A DNA stretch of 64,000 nucleotides from an archaeon (GTDB taxonomy: Archaea > Nanobdellota > Nanobdellia > Pacearchaeales > GW2011-AR1): assembly GCA_021107855.1 (NCBI GenBank), contig JAIORZ010000011.1, forward strand, positions 263,686-327,685, in the 5' to 3' direction. The notes below the pieces were generated by a model. The model did not search any database. It saw only the letters and a list, made by a program, of their open reading frames with translations, and was not told the origin of the DNA. Position numbers and translations under genes: made by a program. Shown here one piece after another: positions 33,163 to 43,300 of the stretch (within the stretch, counting starts at the first letter, position 1; the number at the start of each line of letters is the position of its first letter).

Positions 33163-34155
33163 TTAGGTAAGCTTTTGATTCATTTCTTCTATTAATGATA
33201 TTTCTTTATCACAATTTTCTATTAATTCATTAAATGTTATAATTTTTATGTGAGGTGCTAGGTGATAGTTTAATTGTTTTAAAAAATCTTTATGGGGTTT
33301 AGTTATATTATACCCAATTATTATTAATCCAGAGGGTTTTTTTATTTTATATGTACCTTCTTGAGAAAGAGAAGAATAAAAGTCTGTTTTATCCATGTAA
33401 GACAATAATTCACCTATTGCTTCACTTAGCTCTGATGTAAATTCAAATCGCCCTTCCTTCCTTTTCCTCTTAAATATCTTCTTATTAGGACTTTTTAATT
33501 CAATAATCCTATTCTGACCAAAGCTATTTATTATATGTAAATCAATTTGAGCCTGGGTATCAATATTTTTATTTTTGGCTCTTACCTCGCAATCTAACCC
33601 CAAAATCCATCTATTAGATTTTATTTTCTCTGAAATTTCATTCTCAACATTTTTATTTTCTTTGACAGAATCTTCAACAAATTTTTCAAAAGCTTGCAAA
33701 GTATGTTTATAATTAATTCTTTTCGAGGTAACTTCTTTAATTAATTCTTTTTTTGCCTTATCTTCTCCAAAGTTCTTTCCCATGTCTTCCCCTTTTTTTC
33801 TTTCCTCGAAAAGCTGTTCTTCTAAAGTTTTTATTTTATTATTTTGAATAATTAAATCTTCTTCAGATATTATTTCCTTTCCATACCATTTTTTAAATAG
33901 TTCATATAATGCTAGCTTTAATTTTACTAACCAGTTTGAAACATCTAAATTGGAAGGTATCCATGCGCATTTTTTCCATTCAGTATATTTTTCAGACTTA
34001 ATTTTACCTGTTCTAATATTTATCCAACTAGTTTCGCCATCTTTTATTTTTGATAATTGTAACTGTGTTTCTATACTTCCCTCAGTAAAGGATTTTCTGT
34101 CTAGGTTTTCAAATTTAACGGCTTTCTTCTTCTTCGATACTTTCTTTTTAGGCAT
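33163..34155 (-). CDS. Shedu-like antiviral nuclease (SduA, DUF4263)
   Basis: 330 aa. The C-terminal half matches the DUF4263/Shedu PD-(D/E)XK pattern: a Glu in LDCEVRAKN, QAQIDLHII (about 200), RIIELKSPNKK with the E-x-K (about 217), FTSELSEAIGELLSYM, GLIIIGY and a terminal IKIITFNELIE. The N-terminal half has a Lys-rich start and a coiled coil. Shedu proteins are single-gene phage-defence nucleases. It lies just after the Gabija pair on the same strand with its own TATA box (TATTTAAGTATT about 27 bp before the ATG). Confidence 0.75.
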   Translation of the reverse strand: MPKKKVSKKKKAVKFENLDRKSFTEGSIETQLQLSKIKDGETSWINIRTGKIKSEKYTEWKKCAWIPSNLDVSNWLVKLKLALYELFKKWYGKEIISEEDLIIQNNKIKTLEEQLFEERKKGEDMGKNFGEDKAKKELIKEVTSKRINYKHTLQAFEKFVEDSVKENKNVENEISEKIKSNRWILGLDCEVRAKNKNIDTQAQIDLHIINSFGQNRIIELKSPNKKIFKRKRKEGRFEFTSELSEAIGELLSYMDKTDFYSSLSQEGTYKIKKPSGLIIIGYNITKPHKDFLKQLNYHLAPHIKIITFNELIENCDKEISLIEEMNQKLT

Positions 34156-34188
34156 GAAAATTAATAGATGTTATAATACTTAAATATT

Positions 34189-34221
34189 GCCCACAGAATC
34201 TGTACATGGTTAAAGGTGGGC
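34189..34221. promoter_or_regulatory. inverted repeat just upstream of the Shedu-like TATA box
   Basis: GCCCAC at 34189-34194 pairs with GTGGGC at 34216-34221; CAGA/TCTG nests inside. It adjoins the TATA element at about 34175-34188 and may be an operator or RNA hairpin in the 179-bp gap. Nothing else is recognised there. Confidence 0.35.
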
Positions 34222-34334
34222 GAAGTTACATTCGGCTTAATGTTTTGATTGAAAGACAGCTTACTAAATAAGAAAGTGAAAATAAAATGGCAATAAAAGA
34301 TACCAAAATTTTGGTTACTAAAGAATGTTAAAAA

Positions 34335-35945
34335 TCATTTCTTAGTTATGTCCAAAAAGGGTAAATCAAAAAAACTACTCGGCTCTTTATTGTCCCCATT
34401 ATTTAAGGAAAAAAACACTTTTCCTCTAGATCTAGTTATAGCAACATAAAAAAGTCTTAAATTCTCCAAGTTTTTACTTACAGTACTCGCGTCGTAATTT
34501 AATACCCCTTTATTCATATTAATAATAAAAAGATTATCCCACTCAAGGCCTTTAGATTTATGAACAGTTATTAAAACAATTTTATCAGTAACACAATCAA
34601 CAAATTTAATCAAATCATTTTTTTTAAAAACTTCTTCCAAAAAATCATTTCTTTCTGAATAATAAACTCTTTTCATAAGATAGTTTTCTATAAAAGAATT
34701 AAGCAAATGAATATAATTTTTTTCATAAGGGTAGTTTTTCAATTGATACTTATCTTTAAAATATTTTGCAAAAAACCTCAAGTTATTCCGATGAGGATAT
34801 TTATCTAAAAAATCATGGAATATGTTTAATGACGCTTCGTTAAAACTAAAATAATTATCTTTATTATTTCCATCTTCAAATAATGCATTAAAAAACACAC
34901 TTTCATTTAATTTATTTGCAACTCCTCCGGTTCGATTGCCAACGAGTATAGCACAAGTTTTGTCGACCTTAAAATACTTTTTTGATTCATCAATAATGAA
35001 CTTAGACTCTTCAAAATCGGAATCAAAGACATTAAGGTCTATTTTTACCTCATGATTAAATTTCCCGGTTCGATAATAAGTTCTCAAATAAATTTCTAAA
35101 TATTTTAAAGATTCGTCGTTTAGCCTATGGGACTTTTTTAATTTAAGATAATTCTCCGGAAAATCTTTGCAATATTTTTCAACCAATTCGGGATTCGACC
35201 CACTAAATTCGAAAATTGTTTGTAATGAGTCTCCGAAGAGATAGCGATCCGATTTTCTTTTATTAATAGACTCTATAATTTTATTAACAAGAAAATTGGT
35301 ATCCTGGAATTCATCAATAAATATATTTTCGTAGTAATGATTGTAAAAACTTCTAACAGATTTAAAATCTCCGAACAATTTAAGCAATAGGAGAATTGGT
35401 CCAAAATAAGGAAGTGTTTTTTGGTCACAGCTTTTTATTAATGCAGGATAAACATCATTAAAATTATGGTCAAATTCTTGCTCCTGTCTTTTTTTGATAT
35501 AATTTTCAAGACCATTAAATAAAGGGTTTCCAAGAGAATTTGTTTGAACAAAATCAAACTTGTAAATATCCTTTAAATTTGGATGAATCAAATAACCGTA
35601 TTTACTCAAAATTTTTTTAGATAATGAATGGAAATTAACAATATGTATCTTACCCCTAAAAAAACGTTTCTCATTAGAAGATAACTCTAATTTATCAAGA
35701 TAAATGTTTAGATCATTTTTCAACCTAGAAACCCCGTTATTTGTATATGTTACAATTAAGGTTCTCCTATAATCATTACTATTTTTTTGAGAAATAATAT
35801 AGAGACATTTTAATAAAAGAGTTCTTGTCTTACCATATCCCGCAGGAGCCTCGACTAATAATGGATTTTTATCAGACTGTATAGCTTTCTTTTGTGACTC
35901 ATCTCCTTCACAAAAATCAATGATCTTATTCTGTATTTGGTTCAT
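34335..35945 (-). CDS. gajB: Gabija protein GajB, UvrD-like helicase
   Basis: 536 aa. Superfamily 1 motifs: Walker A APAGYGKT (33-40), DEFQDTN (about 211), GDSLQTIFEFSGS, TVHKSKGLEWDNLFI and LRLFYVAITRSRGKVFFS. The OLD-family gene upstream overlaps it by 20 bp in the order of gajA-gajB. In Gabija, GajA is a nucleotide-sensing nuclease complex that GajB joins and activates when phage depletes nucleotides. Motifs are complete, so it looks active. A weak 3' inverted repeat follows the stop. Confidence 0.83.
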   Translation of the reverse strand: MNQIQNKIIDFCEGDESQKKAIQSDKNPLLVEAPAGYGKTRTLLLKCLYIISQKNSNDYRRTLIVTYTNNGVSRLKNDLNIYLDKLELSSNEKRFFRGKIHIVNFHSLSKKILSKYGYLIHPNLKDIYKFDFVQTNSLGNPLFNGLENYIKKRQEQEFDHNFNDVYPALIKSCDQKTLPYFGPILLLLKLFGDFKSVRSFYNHYYENIFIDEFQDTNFLVNKIIESINKRKSDRYLFGDSLQTIFEFSGSNPELVEKYCKDFPENYLKLKKSHRLNDESLKYLEIYLRTYYRTGKFNHEVKIDLNVFDSDFEESKFIIDESKKYFKVDKTCAILVGNRTGGVANKLNESVFFNALFEDGNNKDNYFSFNEASLNIFHDFLDKYPHRNNLRFFAKYFKDKYQLKNYPYEKNYIHLLNSFIENYLMKRVYYSERNDFLEEVFKKNDLIKFVDCVTDKIVLITVHKSKGLEWDNLFIINMNKGVLNYDASTVSKNLENLRLFYVAITRSRGKVFFSLNNGDNKEPSSFFDLPFLDITKK

Positions 35946-37608
35946 TTTCTTCTACCTTTAACATAATTTTATCCATTACTCTATCAAAACAAGGAGGAAC
36001 CACATTCAAACATTCAGCACATTTAAATCTAAAAACTCTATCTTTATGACTTTCTAACTTTCTTAATATTACCTCATCTGAAATTTCGGAAGTTGTACCA
36101 TTCTCCACTTGATTGATTTGCTTTGTGAAAATAAGATTTTCTTTTGCTTTTACCATAAAATAAGTTTTATCCAATACGCCCATAAATTCTTCTTCAAAGT
36201 CTTTTCTGTCTGTACAATAAATATCGTCCGATACTAGTGCACTTACCTGCTCAGCAGAAAGATTATCCCTATCTCTTATACCAATGGAGGGTATTCCAAA
36301 TTTATTACATAATTCTTTTATTTTCGAGATATTGTCGCAAGAACCAGCAGGCAGAATAGAGATCCCAAGATCATCTAAATCCTTACCCTTTTTATTAAAA
36401 AAGGACATTAGAGATCCTATTTCTGTATCTCCCTCGCATATTATCAATCCTTTGCAAAAAAAAGCTTCTTTAAACTCTTTTATATGTTGCAGATAATGTT
36501 TTAGCTCCTTCTCTTCAGATATATCTATATTTTCCCCAGAAACTATTTTTAATTCTCCTCTCGATCTATAAAAACGGGTAATTTGTTTATACTTATCTGA
36601 AAGAATATCTGCAGAATGAGTAGCTACAAAAATTTGCCTGTCCAATGATTTTATATCAAAAAGATCAGAAACTAAATCTTTGAACTTATTATCCGTTGAA
36701 TCTTCCTTAAATTTAAAAGCTTTAAGTAAATATTTAATAAAACATCTCTGCTGATAATTATGTAAATGAACTTCTGGCTCATCAATTGCAATAATACTAT
36801 TAAAATTAGATATAGGAATTCTATTTTGTTTTTGAATTTTGAGTAATTTGTACAATATTGCTAATTCCAGATAGAGGAGAGATTTTAACCCCTGTCCAGA
36901 CATCTCTAAACCTATACCAGTAGACTCTTTTAATGAAAAGAGATTGCATATGAGATTTTCCAAATCCTCAAAACCAACGCAAACCTGATGTTTATTCGAG
37001 ATATATAGCTTAGAAAAATGGTTATTAACTTTTGCTAGGAGACTCTTAAGTTCATCAAACTCTTTTATTCCTCCTAGTTCCGCTATGAGTTTAGACTTAT
37101 CCCCAGAATTCATGCATTTTTCAAGCAGTCTTCCAAGAGAACCATCAACGCCATATTTTCTAATAAATTTAAGATGGGTATTTTTGTTTCCAGTAGAATC
37201 GATATAGAAAAGATTGAATTTTTTTAGATCAAATCTCTTAATTTGAGCATCCGTATCAATACAGCTAATAATAGTCTCTTCGTCTAAATTTTGAGTTATT
37301 CGCAAGCCCACAGTAATTGATTTTCCTTCCTCCTCAGGAGAAAAATTATCCTCAAATATACCCAATTCTTCATTGCTATCCAACTTCAACTTCAACTTAA
37401 TTATAATTTCTTTTTCCGAATTATAAAAATCCTCGTCATTAAACAGAGATAAAGAATTAGAATTGAAAATTTTATCAAATAATTTTAGTATATTCGATTT
37501 ACCTAGATTATTCTCACCAATAATAAAATTTATCTCATCATTGAATTTAAATGTAGCCTCTTTTTCAAAATTTCTATAATTTTCTAAAGATAATTTAACT
37601 ATTTTCAT
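35926..37608 (-). CDS. gajA: Gabija protein GajA, OLD-family ATPase with TOPRIM nuclease
   Basis: 560 aa, close to the usual length of about 580. The ABC-type ATPase has Walker A GENNLGKSN (31-39), a signature-like EMSGQGLKSLLYLE, Walker B IIAIDEPEVHLHN and the switch FVATHSADIL. The TOPRIM domain has the catalytic Glu in IICEGDTEIGS (about 389) and the D-x-D in GIRDRDN (about 448). The final segment has Cys pairs (CAEC...). It is the nuclease half of Gabija and directly precedes gajB. Confidence 0.85.
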   Translation of the reverse strand: MKIVKLSLENYRNFEKEATFKFNDEINFIIGENNLGKSNILKLFDKIFNSNSLSLFNDEDFYNSEKEIIIKLKLKLDSNEELGIFEDNFSPEEEGKSITVGLRITQNLDEETIISCIDTDAQIKRFDLKKFNLFYIDSTGNKNTHLKFIRKYGVDGSLGRLLEKCMNSGDKSKLIAELGGIKEFDELKSLLAKVNNHFSKLYISNKHQVCVGFEDLENLICNLFSLKESTGIGLEMSGQGLKSLLYLELAILYKLLKIQKQNRIPISNFNSIIAIDEPEVHLHNYQQRCFIKYLLKAFKFKEDSTDNKFKDLVSDLFDIKSLDRQIFVATHSADILSDKYKQITRFYRSRGELKIVSGENIDISEEKELKHYLQHIKEFKEAFFCKGLIICEGDTEIGSLMSFFNKKGKDLDDLGISILPAGSCDNISKIKELCNKFGIPSIGIRDRDNLSAEQVSALVSDDIYCTDRKDFEEEFMGVLDKTYFMVKAKENLIFTKQINQVENGTTSEISDEVILRKLESHKDRVFRFKCAECLNVVPPCFDRVMDKIMLKVEENEPNTE

Positions 37609-37648
37609 AGAAATAGCAACGATTCCCTCTTTAAATTATTTATCTTAA

Positions 37649-38284
37649 TTAAACAACCTTAAAATCCATCCCAATCCACCGCCCATCCAACTCAATCCCA
37701 ACCCACTTCCTTCCAATCTCCTCACAAGCCCTACAAGTCGACCCACTCCCAGCAAAAGGATCTAAAACTAAATCACCCTCAGAAGAACTATGAATAATTA
37801 TCTTCTTCAACAAATCCAACGGCTTCTCATGAGGATGATTCAACTTATTATGATTAATATGTGACGCAGTCTGAACATCCGAAAAATTCTTCAAATTATA
37901 TTTAGGCTTTCCTTTCTCAAGAACCAGTATCAATTCATACTGATGCCGAAATGCCCACCCAAGCCCAAAATTGTGTTTCCTCCAAACTACCAAATGTCTG
38001 ATTTTAAATTTAGTATATCTAGAAATAAATTCCGTCAAAAAAGGATAATGCTTCCAATTGGTAAACAAATAAAGACTCCGATTCAACTTCAAAATCCGAT
38101 ACATCTCAACCAAAGCCAAACAATTAATCAGGGGATTTTCATTATTCTTTATAGTTTTATTATTAAAACCATAAGCTACATTATCTCCGTATGGTGGATC
38201 CGTAACAATCAAATCAACACAGCGCCCTGGCATTCCTCTCATAACTTCAATGCAATCCCCCTGAATTATCTTATTTAATTCCAT
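37649..38284 (-). CDS. orphan DNA methyltransferase, beta-type (N6-adenine or N4-cytosine)
   Basis: 211 aa. Motif IV TDPPYG (about residues 29-34) precedes the SAM motif I DPFAGSGST (about 172-180), the order of beta-class amino-methyltransferases. No target-recognition domain beyond a small insert. A 61-aa RHH-like gene overlaps its start by 14 bp, but no restriction nuclease is adjacent. It may protect the element or regulate it. Target sequence unknown. Confidence 0.88.
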   Translation of the reverse strand: MELNKIIQGDCIEVMRGMPGRCVDLIVTDPPYGDNVAYGFNNKTIKNNENPLINCLALVEMYRILKLNRSLYLFTNWKHYPFLTEFISRYTKFKIRHLVVWRKHNFGLGWAFRHQYELILVLEKGKPKYNLKNFSDVQTASHINHNKLNHPHEKPLDLLKKIIIHSSSEGDLVLDPFAGSGSTCRACEEIGRKWVGIELDGRWIGMDFKVV

Positions 38285-38456
38285 TTTTCTTCAAGAGTTT
38301 GTTTAATTTTTCTTCAATAATAATTAATTGGGGTTTTGAATAAATCTTAGATAAACAATAATTATTCAAGCTAGTATTCTCCTCCCTTGCCAATTGCTTT
38401 AATTTTTCAAGCCGGCAAGTTTCTAATACAAGATGGATTTGTGCATTCTTCTTCAT
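38271..38456 (-). CDS. small ribbon-helix-helix-like protein
   Basis: 61 aa from the ATG at 38456 (an in-frame start at 38468 is possible). A beta strand AQIHLVLE is followed by helices ETCRLEKLKQLAREENTSLNNYCLSKIYS, the layout of Arc/MetJ, MobC or antitoxin DNA-binding proteins. It overlaps the methyltransferase start and the small ORF upstream, so all three are probably co-translated. A repressor acting on the nearby 20-bp palindrome is plausible but unproven. Confidence 0.55.
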   Translation of the reverse strand: MKKNAQIHLVLETCRLEKLKQLAREENTSLNNYCLSKIYSKPQLIIIEEKLNKLLKKNGIK

Positions 38457-38550
38457 ATTTCCCCCCAATAATCTCTCTCAAGATTTTGTTTAATTCCTTC
38501 AACTTCGCAATTATCTCCTCGCCAATGTCTTCTGAAATTTCGTTCTCCAT
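38407..38550 (-). CDS. 47-aa ORF upstream of the RHH-like gene
   Basis: ATG at 38550, stop at 38407-38409; overlaps the RHH-like gene by 50 bp in another frame. The first 30 residues are an acidic amphipathic helix (EISEDIGEEIIAKLKELNKI) and a C-x4-C pair follows. It could be a coupled leader peptide or small partner protein. Real translation is uncertain. Confidence 0.35.
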   Translation of the reverse strand: MENEISEDIGEEIIAKLKELNKILREIIGGKYEEECTNPSCIRNLPA

Positions 38551-38580
38551 AAAAAAAACTATTCAAATAAACTTTATAAT

Positions 38581-38632
38581 AAATCGGAGACTTTTTTTGT
38601 ATCTTTTTTTGGACAAAAAAAGTCTCCGATTT
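38581..38632. repeat. perfect 20-bp inverted repeat with 12-nt loop
   Basis: AAATCGGAGACTTTTTTTGT at 38581-38600 is the exact reverse complement of 38613-38632. It lies in the gap between the divergent methyltransferase operon and the DNA-transfer operon. It could be an operator for both, a transcription terminator or a transfer-origin-like hairpin. A 20-bp perfect match by chance is very unlikely. Confidence 0.8.
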
Positions 38633-38661
38633 TATTTATAACCAATCCATCTAGAGCAAAC

Positions 38662-38820
38662 ATGAAAACAAAATGTAATCTCTGCGGTATACGAACAAAA
38701 AAAGATTTCTGTGAGATCTGTCTAGCTTTCTTAAAACAAAAGTATCCAAACAAAAAAGACCTCAAGCAAGCATTACAATGGCACATAAACCATACCAAAA
38801 AACTAAACGAAGAAGATTGA
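38662..38820 (+). CDS. 52-aa zinc-ribbon protein at the head of the DNA-transfer operon
   Basis: The product starts MKTKCNLCG and has a second CEIC pair at residues 17-20, so one Zn(Cys)4 site is likely, followed by a basic helix KQKYPNKKDLKQ. Its last 43 bp overlap the VirB2-like ORF in another frame. A small DNA-binding regulator is inferred. A/C-rich codon use matches the next genes. Confidence 0.6.
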   Translation: MKTKCNLCGIRTKKDFCEICLAFLKQKYPNKKDLKQALQWHINHTKKLNEED

Positions 38821-39119
38821 ATCTTTTGCCAGTTGCAATATTCTTATTTCTGACAGTAGCCCAAATAGGATTAGTCGTAGCGGCAACCGATGCCGATTTT
38901 GAAGAGATACTAGCTCCACTAACAGTAATCTACGACCTCATCAAATATGCAGCAACGATAGTCGCAGGACTAGTGATGCTTTTCGCAGGCGTCACCTATA
39001 TTGCAAGTGGTTCAGATCCAGGCAAACGGGAGAAAGCCAAGAACATGGTGATGTACGTCATCGTCGGGCTCATGGTGATATGGGCAGCTCCTTTTGTCGT
39101 CAACCTAATCCTCGGATAG
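38778..39119 (+). CDS. VirB2/TrbC-like pilin of a type IV secretion-type system
   Basis: 113 aa. A basic start (KPYQKTKRRR) and hydrophobic signal end near AA, leaving a mature part with two helices: IYDLIKYAATIVAGLVMLFAGVTYIA and the region after SGSDPGKREKAKNMV (loop), which continues VIVGLMVIWAAPFVVN. The two-helix design with a charged loop GSDPGKREKA is the T4SS-pilin pattern also found in archaeal DNA-import (CedA1/Ted) proteins. It would form the pilus or pore lining. Confidence 0.75.
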   Translation: MAHKPYQKTKRRRLNLLPVAIFLFLTVAQIGLVVAATDADFEEILAPLTVIYDLIKYAATIVAGLVMLFAGVTYIASGSDPGKREKAKNMVMYVIVGLMVIWAAPFVVNLILG

Positions 39120-39130
39120 TTCAAAACAAA

Positions 39131-39508
39131 ATGAGAAAGATATTTGTTTTTTTTATGGCAGTTGCTTTGGCCCTGCCCTTAGCAACTGCCTTTAATTGCA
39201 CTAAGCTCGACGGAGAAGAACATAAAATTTGTGACTATATTGAAGATATGGATTGGACTCAAGATGAAAAAGATGAAGTTATCCAAGATATGGTTGACTC
39301 TGGCGACGCCTCTCTTGATGGAAACTTTGATTCAATACTAGGCAATATTCCAGAAGACACAATCCAATTAAATAAACTCGAAGAAGTAGAACTAAAGATT
39401 AGCGACGAGAATAGAGAGTTTTTAATAGATTTCTCTTCAATCTCGCTTTTCGGATATATTGTTTATTCTTTTCTTAAGAGATACTATCTTCTACTACATC
39501 TATTATGA
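39131..39508 (+). CDS. secreted acidic protein in the DNA-transfer operon
   Basis: 125 aa from the ATG at 39131, which starts a clear signal peptide (KIFVFFMAVALALPLATA). The mature part is acidic with two Cys in FNCTKLDGEEHKICDY and ends with a hydrophobic segment (residues about 100-120). The stop overlaps the next ATG (ATGA). No family recognised; position suggests a component of the transfer channel. Confidence 0.65.
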   Translation: MRKIFVFFMAVALALPLATAFNCTKLDGEEHKICDYIEDMDWTQDEKDEVIQDMVDSGDASLDGNFDSILGNIPEDTIQLNKLEEVELKISDENREFLIDFSSISLFGYIVYSFLKRYYLLLHLL

Positions 39509-40329
39509 GTACCTGCGGAATTACAAATTTAGGGTCTTGCCTTGTAGAAAATTTATTCGAATTTATAATCTACATTCTAAACCTACCAATCAAAGCTCTC
39601 CTAATCCTAATCAACAACTTAATGATAGAGCCAGTCAACATCCAAATCTTCGCCAGCACATGGTCAATAATGATCTACATTCTCTCGTTATTTTACGGTA
39701 TACTTCTCCTAATCACGGGTTTCAGATTCATGCTTTCAGGACATTCCCCAGAACAACGAGAAAAAGCAAAGCGAGAATTAATGAACACAATATTAATGAT
39801 AGTGTTCATCCAAGCGAGTTTCTTCCTATACAAACTAATCTTAGAAATTATATCTTCAATGTCAGCAGTAATTTTCAATTTAATCCAAGATGATTTCTTC
39901 TTAATAACAATAGACAATCTAGGAAATATAGGCCTAGAGCTAGTATTAATCATCCCCTACATCACAGTATTAGTCACAACACTAATTTTTCTAACCTTAA
40001 GATACATCTGCGTCGGAATAGGAGTAATATTTTTCGCAATAGGAATTTTTCTCTACTTTATAGAACCACTAAATCAATACGGGAAATTGATCTTAAATTA
40101 TCTCTTCGTCCTAATGGCACTCCCACTCATCTATTCAATAATTTTCCTAGCCTCTTCAAAATTTCTAGAGCTACCAATTTTTACAAATATGAAAATAATA
40201 GTAATGATTGGAGCATTCGCACTAGTAGATATAACAACAATGTTTCTAGCGCTATTCGTAATAATCAAAGCGGCAAGTAGCCTATCAGGACCCATCACAA
40301 CCATAACAAAAGTTACAGGAGCTCTATAG
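39505..40329 (+). CDS. VirB6/TrbL/CedA-like polytopic membrane protein
   Basis: 274 aa with about six to seven helices. LITGFRMLSGHSPEQREKAKRELMNTI (around residue 85) has the same GxSPEQREKAKR-type loop as the VirB2-like protein's SDPGKREKAK, a feature of T4SS membrane proteins in archaea and Gram-positives. It lies between the pilin and VirB4 genes, as in T4SS operons, and starts within the previous stop codon. Confidence 0.72.
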   Translation: MSTCGITNLGSCLVENLFEFIIYILNLPIKALLILINNLMIEPVNIQIFASTWSIMIYILSLFYGILLLITGFRFMLSGHSPEQREKAKRELMNTILMIVFIQASFFLYKLILEIISSMSAVIFNLIQDDFFLITIDNLGNIGLELVLIIPYITVLVTTLIFLTLRYICVGIGVIFFAIGIFLYFIEPLNQYGKLILNYLFVLMALPLIYSIIFLASSKFLELPIFTNMKIIVMIGAFALVDITTMFLALFVIIKAASSLSGPITTITKVTGAL

Positions 40330-40330
40330 A

Positions 40331-43300
40331 ATGTATGAAATTCCACAGCAACTAGAATACAAAGAAAAAATAGTCTTTGGCCTAACTTTTTCCCAATTAT
40401 TCTACGCCCTAATTTTCTTTCCAATAATTTTCGGTATATTTTTCAAACTCCAAGCAAATCTAACAGTCCGTATTTTTCTCGCATCGATTCCAATGCTTCT
40501 AGCAGTAGGCTTTATGTTTTTTGACCTTTCAGATAATCTAAAAATTTGGTATACCTGGCTTAAAACTAGAAACCTAGATACAAAAGAAAAATTAGAAAAA
40601 GCCTTGGCGCTGGGAGAGGTTAAAAATAATTTGATTTTTGCCAACAATAAAAGAATTGCGGTCATAAAAGTAGAGTCGATAAATTTTTCTATCAAAACTC
40701 AAAAAGAAAAAGAGACCATTGGGTACGCTTTTCAAAAACTCCTTAATTCAATAGATTTCCCAATTCAAATTCTAATGGCAACAGAGACTCTGAATCTAGA
40801 TTCTTATCTGGGCGTTCTGGAGAAAAAGATGATTGACAATAATCATAAAAAAATATTCGATTCATACCAAAACCATATGAAAAATTTAGTTGAAGATAAT
40901 AGTGCCATGAACAGAAATTTCTATGTAGTAATCCCAGAAACAAGCGATATTGGTATCCAAATAAAATTAATTGAAGACAGGCTTCATAGCCTAAACCTGA
41001 AAACCTCGAGGATGAAGAATGATACTTTAGAGAAAATGCATTTAGGGGTCTTTGACAAAAATAGATTTCCTAATTTAATAAAAAATTCTCCAGATTTCTT
41101 AATGGTTAATAAGAAAAAAGCCATGCCTAAGACGATAATAAACGAGGTAGAAGAAATAATTCTCGAAGAAATAATCGAGGAATTAGGAGATTTGAATAGG
41201 GCAATGAATGAATGTCTTCTTGAAGAAATAGATGATCTGACAAATGATTATAATCGTAATGAAAAGTTTCACAAAATAATCTATGCTTATGGCTACCCCA
41301 GATCAGTTGAAAACGGATTCCTTGATAAATTAGTTAGTTGCTCTGGAAATTTTGATTTCTCACTACACATCAATCCTCATCAGATAGAACAAACGTTAAT
41401 TATGTTAAACAGGGAATTGCAAAAACAAAGAGCTGATCTTTATGCTGCAAAATTAAAAAACCAGCTTAGTCCAAGTTTAGAAATAAAATATCAGGACACT
41501 AGGGCAATTCTGGCCAACTTACAAAAAGGAAATGAGAAATTATTTGACGTAAGTCTATACATTAATTGCAGAGCTGACAGCCTAAAAGAATTAAATTTAC
41601 TAACAAGGAAAATAGAATCTGAATTAAATTCTTTATTGATTATTCCAAGAAAACCTATCTTTAGAATGTTAGATGGATTCAAGTCGTGCTTACCTTTAGC
41701 AAAAAACTTTCTAGATGTTAATAGAAATATCACAACTCCAGCACTTTCTGCCTTCTTTCCCTTTACCTCATCTTTTTCGAGATTTGACGAAACCGGAATT
41801 TGGCTTGGTTTGGATAAAAACAACATCCCAATAATAAAGGACATCTTCAATCTTTCAAACCCAAATGGTATAGTCCTCTCCCAATCTGGCGGAGGAAAAT
41901 CGTATTTCTGCAAATTATTGATAACTCGATATTTACTCAACGGCACAAAAGTCATGGTAATCGACCCGCAAGGAGAGTACGGCGCCCTTGTCTCGCATTT
42001 TGAGGGCCAGAGAATCGATCTTTCTAGAGATTCTAAGACAATCATAAACCCGCTAGATTTAATGGGACACGACTATATAGAAAAGCGATTGTCTTTAATG
42101 GATTTAATGAAGGTTATGCTCGGAGATTTAACCGATATCCAAAGAGCTTTCATCGATAAAGCGATAAATCTAACATACAAGAAAAAAGGTATAACAAATA
42201 ACCCAGACAGCTGGAATAATGAGCCTCCAATTCTAGGAGATTTAATGAAAGTTTTTAAGCAAATGGAAACCGAAGCCTCGAAGTTAGAAAAAACCACAAT
42301 CAACAGCTTAGCAAGTCGTCTTGACATGTATGTTTCAGGTGTTTTTGGTTTTATGAATAGAAAAACTAATTTGGATTTTAACAATAATTTAGTTTGTTTC
42401 GACATTGGTAATCTGCCCTCTCAAGTTAAGCCCGCAATAATGTTTCTAGTTTTAGATTATATCTATATGAAGATGAAATCTGATCTCACTAGGAAAATAT
42501 TGTTAATTGATGAGGCTTGGACATTGCTTTCAAAAACTGAGGAGGCCGGTTATATTTTTGAGATTGTAAAAACTTGTAGGAAATTTAATTTAGGACTTCT
42601 TTTGATAAATCAGGAAGTTGAAGGATTGTTAGATTCGAGAGCTGGCAAGTCGGTTTTGGCAAATTCTGCGTATACCATTCTAATGAAACAAAAGCCTGCG
42701 GTAATTGATAGTATTTGTAGAACTTTTCATCTGAGCGAAGGTGAGAGAAGACATCTTTTGACATCAAATATTGGAGAAGGTCTCTTGATGATGGAAGATG
42801 ACCACTCTGAGTTGAAAGTTATTGCTTCGCCTGCAGAGCATAAGTTGATTACTACAAATCCTGATGAGTTGAATGTAATTAAAAAGAAAAAAGAACCACA
42901 GAAAAAAGTTGATATTGGAATCGATCCGAACAAAAGGTTCTTTCATAAAAAGGGTTTGAAGAAAGATGAAATTAAATTCCTTTTAGGTGAGGGCTATCAA
43001 GTTAAAAAATATAAAAGCTTGGTAACTGATAAGATGGGGGATTTTCTTTTGCAGCCAAGACATAATGAGAGTTTGACGCATTTGTTTATGGTTCATAATA
43101 TTTCGGAATTTTTGGAGAAGAATGGAATTGAGACGAAGTTATATACAACTAAAAAACCAGATATTGTTTTTGAGATTGGTGGGAAGAGGTTTGCGATTGA
43201 GATTGAGACTGGGAGTATGCTTAGTAGAAAGAAAGCGCTAATTGAAAGAGTAAAATTTTTGAATAAAAATTATGATAAGTGGTTTTTTGTTGTAACTGAT

